DNA from: Pelosinus fermentans DSM 17108
Lineage (GTDB): Bacteria > Bacillota > Negativicutes > DSM-13327
DNA length: 64,000 nucleotides
Reading direction: 5' to 3'
Assembly (NCBI RefSeq): GCF_000271485.2
Contig: NZ_AKVN02000001.1
Location: forward strand, 996,001 to 1,060,000
Below, piece by piece: positions 1-10,292 of the stretch; the first letter of the stretch is position 1; each line of letters opens with the position of its first letter. Position numbers and translations under genes: made by a program. The notes under the pieces were generated by a model. It was not told the origin of the DNA, did no database searches, and was given only the letters and a program-made list of their open reading frames with translations.

Positions 1-1
1 G

Positions 2-874
2 CGTATTAATCAGATTATCTATGTTTCAGCTACTCCAAGTGCTTATGAGCTGGGGGAAGCCAGCCAAGTCGCGCAGCAGGTGATTCGTCCTACGGGTCTC
101 ATCGATCCTGAAGTGGAAGTACGTCCTATTAAGGGGCAAATGGATGATTTGCTTGGTGAAATCAAATTACGGGCTGCTGCAAATGAGAGAGTACTGATTA
201 CGACTCTGACGAAAAAAATGGCAGAAAATCTTACAGAATTTCTAAAAGAAATGGGGATTCGCGTACGGTATCTGCATTCCGATATTGTGACCATTGAACG
301 GGGCGAGATTATTCGTGACTTAAGAGCGGGTGTGTTTGATGTACTCATCGGCATCAATCTTTTGCGAGAAGGGTTGGATTTGCCGGAGGTTACATTAGTT
401 GCCATTTTGGATGCGGATAAAGAGGGATTTTTGCGGTCTGATACTTCTTTGATTCAGACCATCGGCAGAGCAGCTCGTAATGTGAATGGCCGGGTTATTA
501 TGTATGCTGATGTGATTACCAAATCCATGGCACGAGCCATGGAAGAAACGGATCGCCGCCGAGATATCCAGATGGCGTATAACGAGGAATATGGCATTAC
601 TCCCACCACCATTCAAAAACGGGTTAAAGAGCTGATTGAAACGACAAAAGTGGCTGAAAGCCCTGAACTGTATCGAACAGACCGCTTAGGCAATATGAGC
701 CAGAGTGAAATGTTAGATCTGATCGGCAATCTGGAAAAGGAAATGCGCCTCGCCTCCAAGCAACTGGAATTCGAACGCGCCGCCGAACTCAGAGATATGA
801 TCGTAGAACTAAAAGGCAGGGTAGGGAAGGTAGTAAAAGAGAAATCTCCAAAGAGCAAGAAGAGTAAAAAATGA
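2..874 (+). CDS. uvrB: UvrB, excinuclease ABC subunit B (3' part)
   Basis: The gene enters from the left edge; the reading frame is open from base 2, so the N-terminal Walker A half is missing. UvrB is the damage-verifying helicase-like subunit of nucleotide excision repair. Visible parts are the YVSATPS stretch, the second helicase lobe with [14 protein letters not shown] and the QTIGRAARN motif VI, and a C-terminal UVR domain ([21 protein letters not shown] split over two blocks) that contacts UvrC. The tail is lysine-rich. uvrA follows after a 156-bp gap that carries a palindromic repeat, and uvrC lies 3' of that, so the whole uvr set is local. Confidence 0.97.
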   Translation, partial: RINQIIYVSATPSAYELGEASQVAQQVIRPTGLIDPEVEVRPIKGQMDDLLGEIKLRAAANERVLITTLTKKMAENLTEFLKEMGIRVRYLHSDIVTIERGEIIRDLRAGVFDVLIGINLLREGLDLPEVTLVAILDADKEGFLRSDTSLIQTIGRAARNVNGRVIMYADVITKSMARAMEETDRRRDIQMAYNEEYGITPTTIQKRVKELIETTKVAESPELYRTDRLGNMSQSEMLDLIGNLEKEMRLASKQLEFERAAELRDMIVELKGRVGKVVKEKSPKSKKSKK

Positions 875-976
875 TTAAACGCGAAGACGCGAAACCGCTA
901 TCACGGTACACGAAGGGACACGAAAAGTTTTCATTAATATTATTTCTTCGTAAAATCTTCGTGCCTTCGTGTTTCA
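875..976. repeat. Intergenic palindromic repeat, family A, copy 1
   Basis: The left part reads TTAAACGCGAAGACGCGAA and the right part CTTCGTGCCTTCGTGTTTC, forming an imperfect long hairpin. An inner hairpin CCGC/ACGG lies at 895-906; read on the other strand it has a GATA loop. It fills most of the uvrB-uvrA gap. The same arms recur at about ten places in this window, always between genes. Confidence 0.8.
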
Positions 977-1030
977 GCTTTTTTTACATCATATGGGACT
1001 TATAGATTAGAGTCAGAAAGGAATATACCA

Positions 1031-3865
1031 ATGAAAGAAAAGATTGTTATTAAGGGTGCAAGGCAGCACAATTTGAAAAATATTGATATTGAGATTCCCC
1101 GTAATGAGCTGGTTGTCATTACAGGGTTAAGCGGGTCAGGTAAGTCTTCTTTGGCCTTTGATACCATTTATGCGGAAGGGCAGCGGCGTTATGTGGAATC
1201 CTTGTCTGCTTATGCCCGTCAGTTTTTGGGGCAGATGGACAAGCCGGATGTGGATTATATTGAGGGGCTGTCTCCTGCCATTTCCATTGATCAGAAAACA
1301 ACCAGCCGTAATCCTCGTTCCACAGTTGGGACAGTAACAGAAATCTATGACTATTTGCGTCTGCTGTTTGCCAGAGCAGGCCGTCCTCATTGTCCGAAAT
1401 GCGGTAAGCCCATTACCCAGCAAACCATCGAACAGATGGTTGATCAGTTGGTGGCTTTGCCTGAGGGGACTCGTCTGATGCTTATTGCCGGAGTCATACG
1501 AGGAAAAAAAGGCGAACATCAAAAAGTGCTGGAAGATATTCGTAAGAATGGATATGTCCGGGTACGAGTTGATGGGGAAATTCGTGATGTGGCAGATGAA
1601 ATCAAGTTAGAAAAAAATAAAAAGCACACCATCGAAGTGGTAGTAGATCGGATTGTCCTGCGAGAAGGAATCAATCAGCGGCTGGCGGATTCTCTGGAGA
1701 CAGCTCTCACCTTGGGAGAAGGCGTGGTAAATGTGGATGTCGTAGGAGATCAGGAACGAATCTTCAGCCAGAATTTTGCTTGTATCGAATGCGGTATTAG
1801 TCTGCCTGAAATTGCTCCCCGGATGTTTTCCTTCAATAGCCCTTTTGGTGCGTGCCCGGATTGTACCGGCTTAGGAAACAATATGGAAGTGGACCGCTCT
1901 TTAATTGTCCCTGATACTAGCAAGGCTCTTATTGATGGCGCCATCACTCCTTTGAGTAAAAACATAAATTCCTATTTTATGTGCCAGTTAGAAGCAGTAC
2001 TGGATAAATATAATTACTCTTTACATGACACCTGGGAAAACTTATCTTCACAAGTGCAAGAAATTATTATGACAGGTTCAGGTGTAGAACAGTTTGATTT
2101 TGAATATGATAACATGTATGGGGAAACAAAAACCTATCACGCTGTTTTTGAAGGTGTGATCCCGTTATTAAATCGTCGGTACCGGGAAACGGTATCTGAT
2201 TGGTCCCGGGAAGATATTGAAGAATATATGAGTTCTAAACCCTGCCCCACGTGTAAGGGAGCCAGATTAAAGCCCGAAACCTTGTCGGTTAAGGTTGGCG
2301 GTAAAAATATCTATGAGGTAACGGCGGGAACCATTGCAGAAACCCAGGATTTCTTTTCTAATTTAGATTTAACAAATAGGGAGAAAGCCATTGCTCACCA
2401 AATTCTAAAAGAGATTCACGCTCGTTTGGGATTTTTGCTGAATGTGGGATTAGATTATTTGACTCTCAGCCGGGCCGCAGGAACCTTATCAGGGGGAGAA
2501 GCCCAGCGCATACGGCTGGCTACTCAGATTGGCTCCGGGCTGGTAGGGGTACTGTATATACTGGATGAACCAAGCATTGGCTTGCATCAGCGGGATAACA
2601 ACCGTCTGTTAACGACCTTAAAGCATTTACGGGATGTAGGCAATAGCCTGCTGGTAGTTGAGCATGATGAAGATACCATGTATGAAGCCGATCACATTAT
2701 TGATATTGGTCCGGCTGCTGGCGCTCATGGCGGACAAGTGGTAGTTCAAGGAACCGTAGAAGAGATCAAGGCTTGCCCAGAGTCCATCACAGGTCAGTAT
2801 TTGAAGGGGAGCAAGTATATCCCGGTACCTGCTGTGCGGCGTAAACCCAATGGAAAATGGCTGGAAGTAGTGGGAGCGAAAGAAAACAATCTGAAAAAAT
2901 TAACAGTAAAATTTCCTTTAGGTGTGTTTACTGCTGTGACAGGTGTATCTGGCTCAGGCAAGAGTACTCTGGTAAATGAGATTTTATACAAAGGGCTGGC
3001 AGGACGGGTATATCGAGGTACAAAGACTCGGCCTGGTGCTCATGATGATATTCGTGGTGTAGAATATATTGATAAAATTATTGAGATCGATCAGTCGCCC
3101 ATCGGTCGTACCCCTCGCTCCAATCCAGCTACGTACACAGGCTTGTTTGATGTTATTCGCGAAGTATTCAGCCAAACCCAGGAAGCAAAAATGCGGGGAT
3201 ATAAGCCTGGACGTTTCAGCTTTAATGTAAAAGGCGGACGATGCGAGGCCTGCCGCGGTGATGGGATTATTAAGATCGAAATGCATTTTTTACCTGACGT
3301 ATATGTTCCTTGTGAAGTGTGTAAAGGGGCTCGCTATAATCGGGAAACCCTAGAGGTTCGTTATAAAGGGAAGAGTATTTCTCAGGTTCTGGATATGGTA
3401 GTGGACGAAGGAGTAGAATTCTTCCAAAACCTGCCTAAACTTCAGCGTAAACTGCAAATTCTGCAGGACGTTGGTTTAGGATATATTAAATTAGGACAAC
3501 CTGCTACGACTCTTTCTGGAGGAGAAGCCCAGCGGATTAAATTGGCAACGGAATTGGCAAGACGCAGTACAGGTAAGACGCTCTATATTCTTGATGAGCC
3601 TACTACCGGTCTGCATACGGCTGATATTCACCGTCTGCTTATCGTGCTGCAGCGTTTGGTCGATGGAGGAGACACCGTTGTAGTGATTGAGCATAATCTG
3701 GATGTCATTAAGACTGCGGATTATGTAATTGACCTAGGACCAGAAGGCGGCAGCCGCGGTGGTACCATTGTTGCCAAAGGAACTCCGGAAGACATCGTAA
3801 AGGTCAAGGCTTCCTACACAGGACAATTTCTAGCGCCAATTCTGGAAAGAGGAATACGGGAGTAA
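1031..3865 (+). CDS. uvrA: UvrA, excinuclease ABC subunit A
   Basis: 944 residues, the usual size for UvrA, the ABC-type ATPase that finds bulky DNA lesions and loads UvrB. The first Walker A is GLSGSGKSS at residues 32-40 and the second is GVSGSGKST in the C-terminal half. Both ABC signatures are LSGGEAQRI. Zinc-binding CxxC pairs are present in the first half (CPKC, then CIEC and CPDC, then CPTC) and in the second half (CEAC with CEVC). AAAGGAAT precedes the ATG. It is complete and unremarkable, and lies between uvrB and uvrC with an opposite-strand gene interposed before uvrC. Confidence 0.98.
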   Translation: MKEKIVIKGARQHNLKNIDIEIPRNELVVITGLSGSGKSSLAFDTIYAEGQRRYVESLSAYARQFLGQMDKPDVDYIEGLSPAISIDQKTTSRNPRSTVGTVTEIYDYLRLLFARAGRPHCPKCGKPITQQTIEQMVDQLVALPEGTRLMLIAGVIRGKKGEHQKVLEDIRKNGYVRVRVDGEIRDVADEIKLEKNKKHTIEVVVDRIVLREGINQRLADSLETALTLGEGVVNVDVVGDQERIFSQNFACIECGISLPEIAPRMFSFNSPFGACPDCTGLGNNMEVDRSLIVPDTSKALIDGAITPLSKNINSYFMCQLEAVLDKYNYSLHDTWENLSSQVQEIIMTGSGVEQFDFEYDNMYGETKTYHAVFEGVIPLLNRRYRETVSDWSREDIEEYMSSKPCPTCKGARLKPETLSVKVGGKNIYEVTAGTIAETQDFFSNLDLTNREKAIAHQILKEIHARLGFLLNVGLDYLTLSRAAGTLSGGEAQRIRLATQIGSGLVGVLYILDEPSIGLHQRDNNRLLTTLKHLRDVGNSLLVVEHDEDTMYEADHIIDIGPAAGAHGGQVVVQGTVEEIKACPESITGQYLKGSKYIPVPAVRRKPNGKWLEVVGAKENNLKKLTVKFPLGVFTAVTGVSGSGKSTLVNEILYKGLAGRVYRGTKTRPGAHDDIRGVEYIDKIIEIDQSPIGRTPRSNPATYTGLFDVIREVFSQTQEAKMRGYKPGRFSFNVKGGRCEACRGDGIIKIEMHFLPDVYVPCEVCKGARYNRETLEVRYKGKSISQVLDMVVDEGVEFFQNLPKLQRKLQILQDVGLGYIKLGQPATTLSGGEAQRIKLATELARRSTGKTLYILDEPTTGLHTADIHRLLIVLQRLVDGGDTVVVIEHNLDVIKTADYVIDLGPEGGSRGGTIVAKGTPEDIVKVKASYTGQFLAPILERGIRE

Positions 3866-3913
3866 GGTGTAAGAAAAAAACGCTCGTTTTTACGAGGAAA
3901 AGCAAAAACTTTT

Positions 3914-4060
3914 TGAAACGCGAAGATGCGAAGGTAATGAATATTACGAAATTTGTCATTGCGAGCATAGCGAAGCAATCCTTTACTTGTTAAGAGATTG
4001 CTTCACTCCGTTCGCAATGACAAAAGAAAAGTTAGTTATTCTTCGTGTCTTCGCGTTTCA
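3914..4060. repeat. Nested repeat: family B palindrome inside family A arms
   Basis: The outer arms are GAAACGCGAAGATGCGAAG and CTTCGTGTCTTCGCGTTTC (family A). Between them at 3953-4023 sits a second palindrome, TTGTCATTGCGAGC...GCGAAGCAATC paired with GATTGCTTCAC...GTTCGCAATGACAA (family B). Family B also occurs at 15496-15566. It lies between the convergent uvrA and biotin carboxylase genes. Confidence 0.8.
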
Positions 4061-4080
4061 ATTGTTTTATTTTAATTTTT

Positions 4081-4111
4081 CAAATAAAAAAAGAGTAGGC
4101 ATATTGCCTAC
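4081..4111 (-). terminator. Rho-independent terminator of the biotin carboxylase gene
   Basis: The stem GTAGGC/GCCTAC at 4095-4111 is followed on the minus strand by CTCTTTTTTT. The stop codon of the gene lies inside the stem. Confidence 0.75.
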
Positions 4112-5490
4112 CCTTGGGAATAGTATTTTTTATTTTCATTGTCAATTTCACATTCTGCTTCTTGAATGGGAGTCATACGTTTGTAAACAAATTGAGTATC
4201 AATATTGCCGCTGCAGAAATGAGGGTTATTTAAGATTTCCTGTTGAAAACTAATATTGGTTTTAATACCAGAAATGCGGTATTCCGCCAAGGCTCTGCGC
4301 ATAATTTTAATGGCATCCCCTCTGGTGCGTCCATGGGCAATGACTTTTGCAACCATGGAATCATAATGGGGCTGCACTGTCATACCAGCGCATACACCGC
4401 TGTCTACTCGAACCCTTGGGCCGCCTGCTTCATGGTAAAAGTCAATGTGACCAGGGGAAGGAATAAAACACTGTTCTGGATCTTCGGCGTTAATACGGCA
4501 TTCAATGGCATGACCGATAAACAAAATGTCTTCTTGCTTTTTGTTTAAAGGTTCACCTGCAGCAATCCGGATTTGTCGGCGGACTAAATCAATACCTGTA
4601 ACCATTTCTGTTACAGCATGTTCTACTTGAATACGAGGATTAATTTCCATGAAATAGAACTTGCCTGTTTTCACGTCCAATAAGAATTCTACTGTTCCTA
4701 CATTGGTATAATAAATGCTTTTGGCGGCACGGATAGCCATTGCTCCAACGGTGGTACGCATTTCAGGGGTTAAGGCACTGGATGGGGATTCTTCGAGTAC
4801 CTTTTGATTGCGGCGCTGTATGGAACATTCCCGTTCACCTACGTGAAGGACATTGCCATAGGTATCCGCCATGATTTGTACTTCTATGTGTCGTGCTTCA
4901 GAAATATAAGTTTCCAGGTAAAACGGGCTGCGTGTTACATCAACCTTGTTTAAGGCACTGATCAGTTCTAATTGGTTGTTGGCAACATACATCGATTTGC
5001 CGCCGCCGCCAGATACTGGTTTTAAAATGACTGGATAGCCAATTTCACCGGCTAAATTACAGGCATGTTCATTATTGACAATCGGTTCACTACCTATTGT
5101 CATAGGCAGACCAGCTGCCTTCATAGCCGCACGAGCTGCATCTTTATTTCCCACCTGGCGGATGATTTCGGCACTAGGTCCGATAAAGATCAAGCCTGCT
5201 TTCGTAACTTTCTCAGCAAAATCAGCATTCTCTGACAAAAAGCCGTATCCTGGATGAATGGCTTCTGATTTTGAAGCTTTAGCGGCCATAATGATCGCAT
5301 CCATATTTAGGTAACTTTTCATTGCATCTGCAGGTCCGATATTATACGCATAGTCGGCCAGTTGGACATGTAGGGCTTCGGCATCAACATCTGAATATAC
5401 AGCGACTGTTTCAATATCTAGTTCCTGACAGGCTCGAATGATTCTAACGGCAATTTCACCACGATTGGCGATGAGTATTCTTTTGAACAT
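4108..5490 (-). CDS. accC: Biotin carboxylase (AccC type), stand-alone
   Basis: 460 residues from the ATG at 5490, chosen because GGGAGG lies 8 nt upstream and MFKRILIANRGEIA is the family's usual N-terminus. It carboxylates biotin on a carrier protein using ATP and bicarbonate, the first half-reaction of acetyl-CoA carboxylase and related enzymes. Visible are the ATP-grasp glycine loop GGGGKS, the KVLEE...P segment and MEINPRIQVEHAVTEM with the catalytic Arg/Glu residues. No carrier (accB) or carboxyltransferase is adjacent, so the partner enzyme cannot be named from context. The C-terminal 30 residues are polar and atypical. A pyruvate carboxylase is excluded because the chain ends after the BC domain. 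Confidence 0.9.
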   Translation of the reverse strand: MFKRILIANRGEIAVRIIRACQELDIETVAVYSDVDAEALHVQLADYAYNIGPADAMKSYLNMDAIIMAAKASKSEAIHPGYGFLSENADFAEKVTKAGLIFIGPSAEIIRQVGNKDAARAAMKAAGLPMTIGSEPIVNNEHACNLAGEIGYPVILKPVSGGGGKSMYVANNQLELISALNKVDVTRSPFYLETYISEARHIEVQIMADTYGNVLHVGERECSIQRRNQKVLEESPSSALTPEMRTTVGAMAIRAAKSIYYTNVGTVEFLLDVKTGKFYFMEINPRIQVEHAVTEMVTGIDLVRRQIRIAAGEPLNKKQEDILFIGHAIECRINAEDPEQCFIPSPGHIDFYHEAGGPRVRVDSGVCAGMTVQPHYDSMVAKVIAHGRTRGDAIKIMRRALAEYRISGIKTNISFQQEILNNPHFCSGNIDTQFVYKRMTPIQEAECEIDNENKKYYSQG

Positions 5491-5711
5491 TAATAGCGAC
5501 CTCCCATTTGCAAATATCAAGAGAAATAGTTTGAACGTTAATGGACTTAATTATAGTATATAACATTTAAGTCGACAATGAGTTTATTGCATGTATACAT
5601 TGAACCTTTAAAAAAGATTATTAGCTGGTACTAAAAGTATGTTACAATTATCTCATACTTATAGTCTTTTGGCAATGAGATATTATTTTCCAAAGGAGTA
5701 TTTTTAGCAAT

Positions 5712-7514
5712 ATGAATGATGAATTAATCGAGAAGTTAAGCCATTTGCCGGATCAGCCAGGTGTTTACTTAATGAAGGATGCCCAGGAGCGTATTATTTA
5801 TGTAGGCAAAGCCGTAGTACTGAAGAACCGTGTACGCTCTTATTTTCAATCCAGCCGCAATCATTCCCCGAAAGTGCAGTCCATGGTATCGCGGATTGTC
5901 AATCTGGAATATATCGTTACAGCATCGGAAATTGAGGCTTTAATCTTAGAATGCAATTTAATTAAAAAACATCGTCCAAAGTATAATATTAGTTTGCGTG
6001 ATGACAAAACCTATCCTTATATAAAGGTAACGATGAATGAAGAATTTCCTCGTTTATATGCTACCCGAAGAGTACAAAAAGATGGTGCCCGCTATTTTGG
6101 TCCCTACACCAGTGCAGGAGCGGTTCATGAAACCATCAAGTTAATGCGTAAATTATTTCCTTTGCGCAGCTGCAGAATATTAGATGCCAGACGTCCCTGT
6201 TTAGAATATCATATTAAGCGATGCTTAGCGCCTTGTGCTGGCTTTGTAGATGCGGCAACGTATCAAGGTATGATAAAAGAAGTTTGTCTGCTGCTGGAAG
6301 GCCGCAGTGATACTGTAGTGCAAAGCCTGAAAAAGAAAATGGAGGCTGCAGCCGAAGAACTGGCCTTTGAACAAGCAGCAAAGCTCAGGGATCAATTGGC
6401 TGCCGTGGAAAAAGTCAGGGAAAAACAAAATATTGTTACAGGGGCAGGGGATCAGGATGCCATTGGTTTAGCTCGCTCTGCCCTGGGAACTTGCGCTCAG
6501 GTATTTTTTATCAGAAGCGGAAAGATGGTAGGGCGGGATCATTTCTTGTTAGCAGGCAGTGACCAGGAAGAGGATGAGGCAGTTCTAGCCGCTTTTCTCA
6601 AGCAGTATTATAGCCAAAGTACATTTATTCCGAAAGAAATCTTATTGCCGATGAACATTGAAGAGCAGTCCTTATTAGGGGAATGGTTAAGCCAGTTAAA
6701 GGGCAGTCGGGTGGCTGTGGAAACACCCAAACGAGGTACGAAAAAAGATATTGTCACCATGGCAGATGGCAATGCAGCCCTGGTGCTTCAAGAGCAAGAA
6801 GGAAAGATAAAGGCGCATTCTGAGCAAACAGAAGGAGCGTTAGCTGACCTGGGAAGATACTTAGGATTAGATGGTCCGCCAGAACGCATGGAGTGTTTTG
6901 ATATTTCCCATATTCAAGGATCAGAGACGGTAGCATCGATGGTGGTCTTTGAAAGTGGTATGCCGAAGAAAGAAGAGTATCGTCGTTATAAATTGTTGAC
7001 AGTGGAAGGAAAACCAGATGATTTTAAATCCATGCAGGAGGTAGTAAGCAGACGGTATGCCCAAGGAGGGCAGCCGCCTCCTGATTTAATCATCATTGAT
7101 GGTGGTAAAGGACAATTAAGTTCTGCTTTAGAAATCATCCGCGGTGCTGGCTGGCTGCAGGTTCCTGTTATTGGCCTGGCAAAAGAATTTGAGCATATTT
7201 TCCGTGAAGGTGATAGTGAGCCTTTGATTTTGCCCCGGCATTCACAAGCTTTATATCTGATTCAACGGATTCGGGATGAAGCTCATCGCTTTGCTGTAAC
7301 CTATCACCGAAAGCTCCGATCCAAGCGAAATATGGTGTCAGTTCTTGATCATGTTGCAGGGATTGGCGGGAAACGGCGTAAAGCATTATGGGATCATTTT
7401 GGCAGTTTAGCTAAAATGAAAGCAGCTACGGTTGAGGAAATGGCAGCAGTAAGCACTATGACTTTTCCAGCGGCACAAGCCGTATATAATTTTTTCCGCC
7501 AGCAAGGGCATTAG
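5712..7514 (+). CDS. uvrC: UvrC, excinuclease ABC subunit C
   Basis: 600 residues, normal length. UvrC makes both incisions around a lesion bound by UvrB. The GIY-YIG nuclease domain is N-terminal (PGVYLMKD...YVGKA, residues about 16-35). The cysteine set CRILDARRPCLEYHIKRC lies near residue 150. A UVR domain follows at about 200-235. The RNase H-like second nuclease has FDISHIQG and IIDGGKGQL, and the helix-hairpin-helix end contains HVAGIGGKRR. CAAAGGAG lies 13 nt before the ATG. The gene is divergent from biotin carboxylase across a 190-bp AT-rich gap. Confidence 0.97.
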   Translation: MNDELIEKLSHLPDQPGVYLMKDAQERIIYVGKAVVLKNRVRSYFQSSRNHSPKVQSMVSRIVNLEYIVTASEIEALILECNLIKKHRPKYNISLRDDKTYPYIKVTMNEEFPRLYATRRVQKDGARYFGPYTSAGAVHETIKLMRKLFPLRSCRILDARRPCLEYHIKRCLAPCAGFVDAATYQGMIKEVCLLLEGRSDTVVQSLKKKMEAAAEELAFEQAAKLRDQLAAVEKVREKQNIVTGAGDQDAIGLARSALGTCAQVFFIRSGKMVGRDHFLLAGSDQEEDEAVLAAFLKQYYSQSTFIPKEILLPMNIEEQSLLGEWLSQLKGSRVAVETPKRGTKKDIVTMADGNAALVLQEQEGKIKAHSEQTEGALADLGRYLGLDGPPERMECFDISHIQGSETVASMVVFESGMPKKEEYRRYKLLTVEGKPDDFKSMQEVVSRRYAQGGQPPPDLIIIDGGKGQLSSALEIIRGAGWLQVPVIGLAKEFEHIFREGDSEPLILPRHSQALYLIQRIRDEAHRFAVTYHRKLRSKRNMVSVLDHVAGIGGKRRKALWDHFGSLAKMKAATVEEMAAVSTMTFPAAQAVYNFFRQQGH

Positions 7515-7596
7515 TAGTTGGAAAAAATTGTGCTGTTCATTTCCTGTAAAGTTGGATAGAATGTAAGTAACATAATGTTAAGGAGGACTCAATGAT

Positions 7597-8151
7597 ATGA
7601 ACAAAACAGTATGGATTGTGCTTGCTCTGGTTGCTGTGCTGGTGATAGGCGCATTCTCTGGCTATAATGGTTTAGTTAATATGGACGAAGCAATAAATGG
7701 CAAGTGGAGCCAGGTAGAAAATCAGCTGCAGCGTCGGGCCGATTTAATTCCGAATTTAAATGCGACTGTATCAGGATATGCTCAGCATGAACAAGCAGCC
7801 ATTAAGGCAGTGGCAGATGCAAGAGCAAAACTTGCCGGAAGTCAAGGGGTTGCTGCTAAAGCAGAAGCAAATAATGAATTAGGCGGTGCACTTTCCAGAT
7901 TATTAGTCATCGCAGAAAACTATCCGAACCTTAAAGCGGATCAGAACTTTAGACAGCTGGCTGATGAATTGGCTGGTACTGAAAATCGCATTGCAGTAGC
8001 ACGTAAAGATTACAATGATGCAGTGCAGATATACAACTCAAAAATCCGTACGTTCCCATCCAATATCTATGCAGGAATGTTAGGCTTTGGAGCAAAAGAA
8101 TACTTCAAAGCAGCAGAAGGCGCACAGCAAGTACCGCAAGTGAAGTTTTAA
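7597..8151 (+). CDS. lemA: LemA family membrane protein
   Basis: 184 residues. One N-terminal membrane anchor (residues about 5-25) is followed by the LemA helical domain with the hallmark LQRRADLIPNL at about residues 45-56. AAGGAGG precedes the start. The family's biochemical role is not settled; it often sits beside TPM-domain proteins, as it does here. A family A repeat separates it from that partner. Confidence 0.9.
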   Translation: MNKTVWIVLALVAVLVIGAFSGYNGLVNMDEAINGKWSQVENQLQRRADLIPNLNATVSGYAQHEQAAIKAVADARAKLAGSQGVAAKAEANNELGGALSRLLVIAENYPNLKADQNFRQLADELAGTENRIAVARKDYNDAVQIYNSKIRTFPSNIYAGMLGFGAKEYFKAAEGAQQVPQVKF

Positions 8152-8166
8152 ATAAAGAGAGACGAT

Positions 8167-8289
8167 TTAACACAGAGCACACAGAGAACCACAGAGTAAT
8201 CCCCTCAGCGTTCTCTGCGCCTCTGCGGTTAAAATAGTCCTCTTTGTATCCTTCGTTCCGCGATAGCGGCTTTGCGTCTTCGCGTTTAA
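8167..8289. repeat. Family A repeat, copy with CACAGAG arms and inner GATA hairpin
   Basis: TTAACACAGAG...AGAGAACC pairs with GTTCTCTGCGCCTCTGCGG. Next come the inner hairpin CCGC-GATA-GCGG at 8258-8269 and the arm TTTGCGTCTTCGCGTTT. It fills the lemA-TPM gap and contains no reading frame of note. Confidence 0.75.
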
Positions 8290-8360
8290 ACGTTCTCTAA
8301 TTTTAGAAGGAAGAGTCTAGTTTTCTTCCTATGTATTATCCGTATAAGCGAGGGAAGAAT

Positions 8361-9122
8361 ATGAAAAAGAGGCTAGCCTGGATTGTGTTTGTGGCATATC
8401 TGTTGATCGCTGCAGTAGCCTGGGCACAGCCGCAAGTACCGCCAGCTCCTACGAATAGCATTTACATTCAGGATTATGCTGGTGTAGTAAGTCCAGAAAC
8501 AAAGTCCCGGATCAATAGCTTAGGAAGCCAGCTTGCTGCTAAAACAAAGGCCCAGATTGTGGTTATGACCACCAAAACACTAGAAGGAGCACCTTTGGAA
8601 GAGTATTCCTTAGAAGTTCTCAGGCAGTGGGGTGTGGGTGATAAAACCCTTAATAATGGAGTTCTTATTTTAGTAGCAGTAGACGATAAACAGTCCCGTA
8701 TTGAAGTTGGCTATGGCCTGGAAGGTGCATTGCCAGATGCTAAGACTGGGCGCATTCAAGATAATTATATGATTCCTTATTTTCAACAGGGAGATTATGA
8801 TAAAGGCATTTTAAATGGCTATCTGACGGTTGCCACGGAAGTTGCAAAAGAATATAATCTCGAACTTAAAACCGATGCAAAACCTGTACAGCGGGCACAA
8901 GCTGCCACGCAAGAAGGAGGGTGGGATACACTTCCTTGGTGGGCAAAAATTGCGATTGCTGTTGGGGTTATTCTACTGCTGATGATGGATTGGCTATTCT
9001 TTGGCGGAGCCATAACCTATATGCTGTTGTCCGTTTTATCCCGACGCGGTGGCGGCGGAGGAGGCGGTGGCGGTTTTGGCGGCGGCTCTGGCGGAGGCGG
9101 CGGTTCCAGCCGCAGGTGGTAA
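8361..9122 (+). CDS. TPM-domain membrane protein, glycine-rich C-terminus
   Basis: 253 residues from the ATG at 8361 (MKKRLAWIV...), which follows GAGGGA. A signal peptide ending near AWAQ is followed by a TPM domain, with the family signature YIQDYAGVVS at about 40 and VEVGYGLEGALPD-like IEVGYGLEGALPD at about 125-140. A single membrane helix lies at about 200-225, and the tail is almost pure glycine with a few Ser/Phe residues and ends SSRRW. Such Gly-rich tails are normal in this family. TPM proteins are linked to photosystem repair or to phosphatase activity in other taxa; here no specific role can be given beyond the pairing with LemA. Confidence 0.88.
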   Translation: MKKRLAWIVFVAYLLIAAVAWAQPQVPPAPTNSIYIQDYAGVVSPETKSRINSLGSQLAAKTKAQIVVMTTKTLEGAPLEEYSLEVLRQWGVGDKTLNNGVLILVAVDDKQSRIEVGYGLEGALPDAKTGRIQDNYMIPYFQQGDYDKGILNGYLTVATEVAKEYNLELKTDAKPVQRAQAATQEGGWDTLPWWAKIAIAVGVILLLMMDWLFFGGAITYMLLSVLSRRGGGGGGGGGFGGGSGGGGGSSRRW

Positions 9123-9147
9123 ATGACACATGGATAATGGATAGTAG

Positions 9148-9175
9148 TTGCTAATTTTTATAAATATGGTAAAAT
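9148..9175 (+). promoter_or_regulatory. Likely sigma-A promoter of the rubredoxin gene
   Basis: TTGCTA, a 16-bp spacer and TAAAAT preceded by TGG (extended -10) lie 45 bp before the rubredoxin ATG. Confidence 0.5.
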
Positions 9176-9219
9176 GATAACAGATTAACTAAATTTACAA
9201 GAAAAAGGAGCGATTAAAT

Positions 9220-9381
9220 ATGGAAAAATGGGTTTGTGTAGTTTGTGGCTATGAATATGATGAAGAAGCTGGTGATCCAGATAGCGGTATCGCCCCTGGC
9301 ACTAAATTTGAAGATATCCCCGAGGACTGGGTCTGTCCATTGTGTGGAGTTGGCAAAGACCAATTCGAAAAACAAGCATAA
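9220..9381 (+). CDS. Rubredoxin
   Basis: 53 residues, standard rubredoxin length. It is a small one-iron electron carrier of anaerobes, often serving oxygen- and peroxide-detoxifying enzymes. The iron site is CVVCGY near residue 6 and CPLCGV near residue 39, with the conserved [14 protein letters not shown] and [11 protein letters not shown] segments. AAGGAG precedes the ATG and a terminator follows directly, so it is monocistronic. Confidence 0.97.
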   Translation: MEKWVCVVCGYEYDEEAGDPDSGIAPGTKFEDIPEDWVCPLCGVGKDQFEKQA

Positions 9382-9399
9382 TAAGAAAACGAATATAAT

Positions 9400-9432
9400 A
9401 AAAAACCTTCCAGCATTTCTGGGAGGTTTTTT
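9400..9432 (+). terminator. Terminator after rubredoxin
   Basis: AAAAAACC.TCC and GGAGGTTTTTT pair with a short loop and end in a T run. Confidence 0.8.
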
Positions 9433-9476
9433 GTTCTAGAATGTATAAGTTTTAAGTGAAAAAATATAAAATATAT

Positions 9477-9562
9477 GAACCACAAAGGCGCAATGCCGCT
9501 GGTGCGGCACACAAAGTAAGTTATAAGTAGAATCCTTTGTGTCCTTTGCGTCTTTGTGGTTC
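9477..9562. repeat. Family A repeat, copy with GCCGC-TGGT-GCGGC inner hairpin
   Basis: GAACCACAAAGGCGCAA at the left pairs with TTTGCGTCTTTGTGGTTC at the right. The inner hairpin at 9495-9508 has a different stem and loop from the other copies. It lies between rubredoxin and the convergent DUF3231 gene. Confidence 0.75.
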
Positions 9563-9568
9563 GATTGT

Positions 9569-10108
9569 TTAATGTTCGATTTTAGCCAGTCTGGGAAGCC
9601 AGCCGCGTTGTAACATAAGCTGCAATAGACGATAATCCCACTCGAGACCAGCATCCAGCATTCTGCGATACATTAATGCGACTTCTACTTGGTAAGATTG
9701 GTGCAGGGCGGCTAATAAGGCCATTTGCGCGGCTTTACCCATGGTGCCGACAGCGATGGCAACTTCGCCATCCGTTAGATGAGCATCTGTGGGAATGTTT
9801 AAAGAGTCTTTGTGCAAAGTGCGTTGACTGAAGGACAAAGTTGGGATTCGACCACCGCTTTCTTGGAGCAGATCTTCGGAATGCTCGATAATCACTTTGC
9901 TTTGTCTGTCAATTGCTTCCTTAATTAATGCTTTTAAATCACGATCTTGGGCATGATTATAAAGAACCTCAAGGGCAGCGACATTATAGCGGCCTTGGGC
10001 AATGATTCCATATAATCCAGCTGCTTCTAAATAGTTAAGAGGTTCTTTGTCAAAAAACATGTTGAAGATACCACGAGTCTCTGAACTTACTTTGTCTAGG
10101 ATCGTCAT
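9569..10108 (-). CDS. DUF3231-like helical protein
   Basis: 179 residues, mostly helical, without a signal peptide or membrane segment. The layout (MFFDKEPLNYLEAAGLYGIIAQG, then helices with YNHAQDRDLKALIKEAI) resembles the DUF3231 group found in spore-forming Firmicutes, a ferritin-like helical-bundle fold of unknown function. The assignment rests on recall of the family pattern. The upstream region (10147-10195) has an inverted ATAGTATG...CATACTAT pair. Confidence 0.55.
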   Translation of the reverse strand: MTILDKVSSETRGIFNMFFDKEPLNYLEAAGLYGIIAQGRYNVAALEVLYNHAQDRDLKALIKEAIDRQSKVIIEHSEDLLQESGGRIPTLSFSQRTLHKDSLNIPTDAHLTDGEVAIAVGTMGKAAQMALLAALHQSYQVEVALMYRRMLDAGLEWDYRLLQLMLQRGWLPRLAKIEH

Positions 10109-10292
10109 GTAAATTAGCCTCCTATAGAAATTTTAGGTTATTGTAATCAAAAATAGTATGTACAGCTTTTTTCTGCTTCATGCATACTATTAAAATATAA
10201 CTCCCAATATTTATCAAAAAAAGGAAATAATATAAAAAAATAGAGAAAATTTTATAGAAAAAACTTTACTTTTAAAAAAATAATAGTATACT

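Noticed and set aside
8980-9120. Long glycine run at the end of the TPM protein, seen as possible frameshift or low-complexity error.
   Set aside because: Gly-rich tails ending in a few basic and aromatic residues are common in TPM-domain proteins, and the frame ends cleanly.
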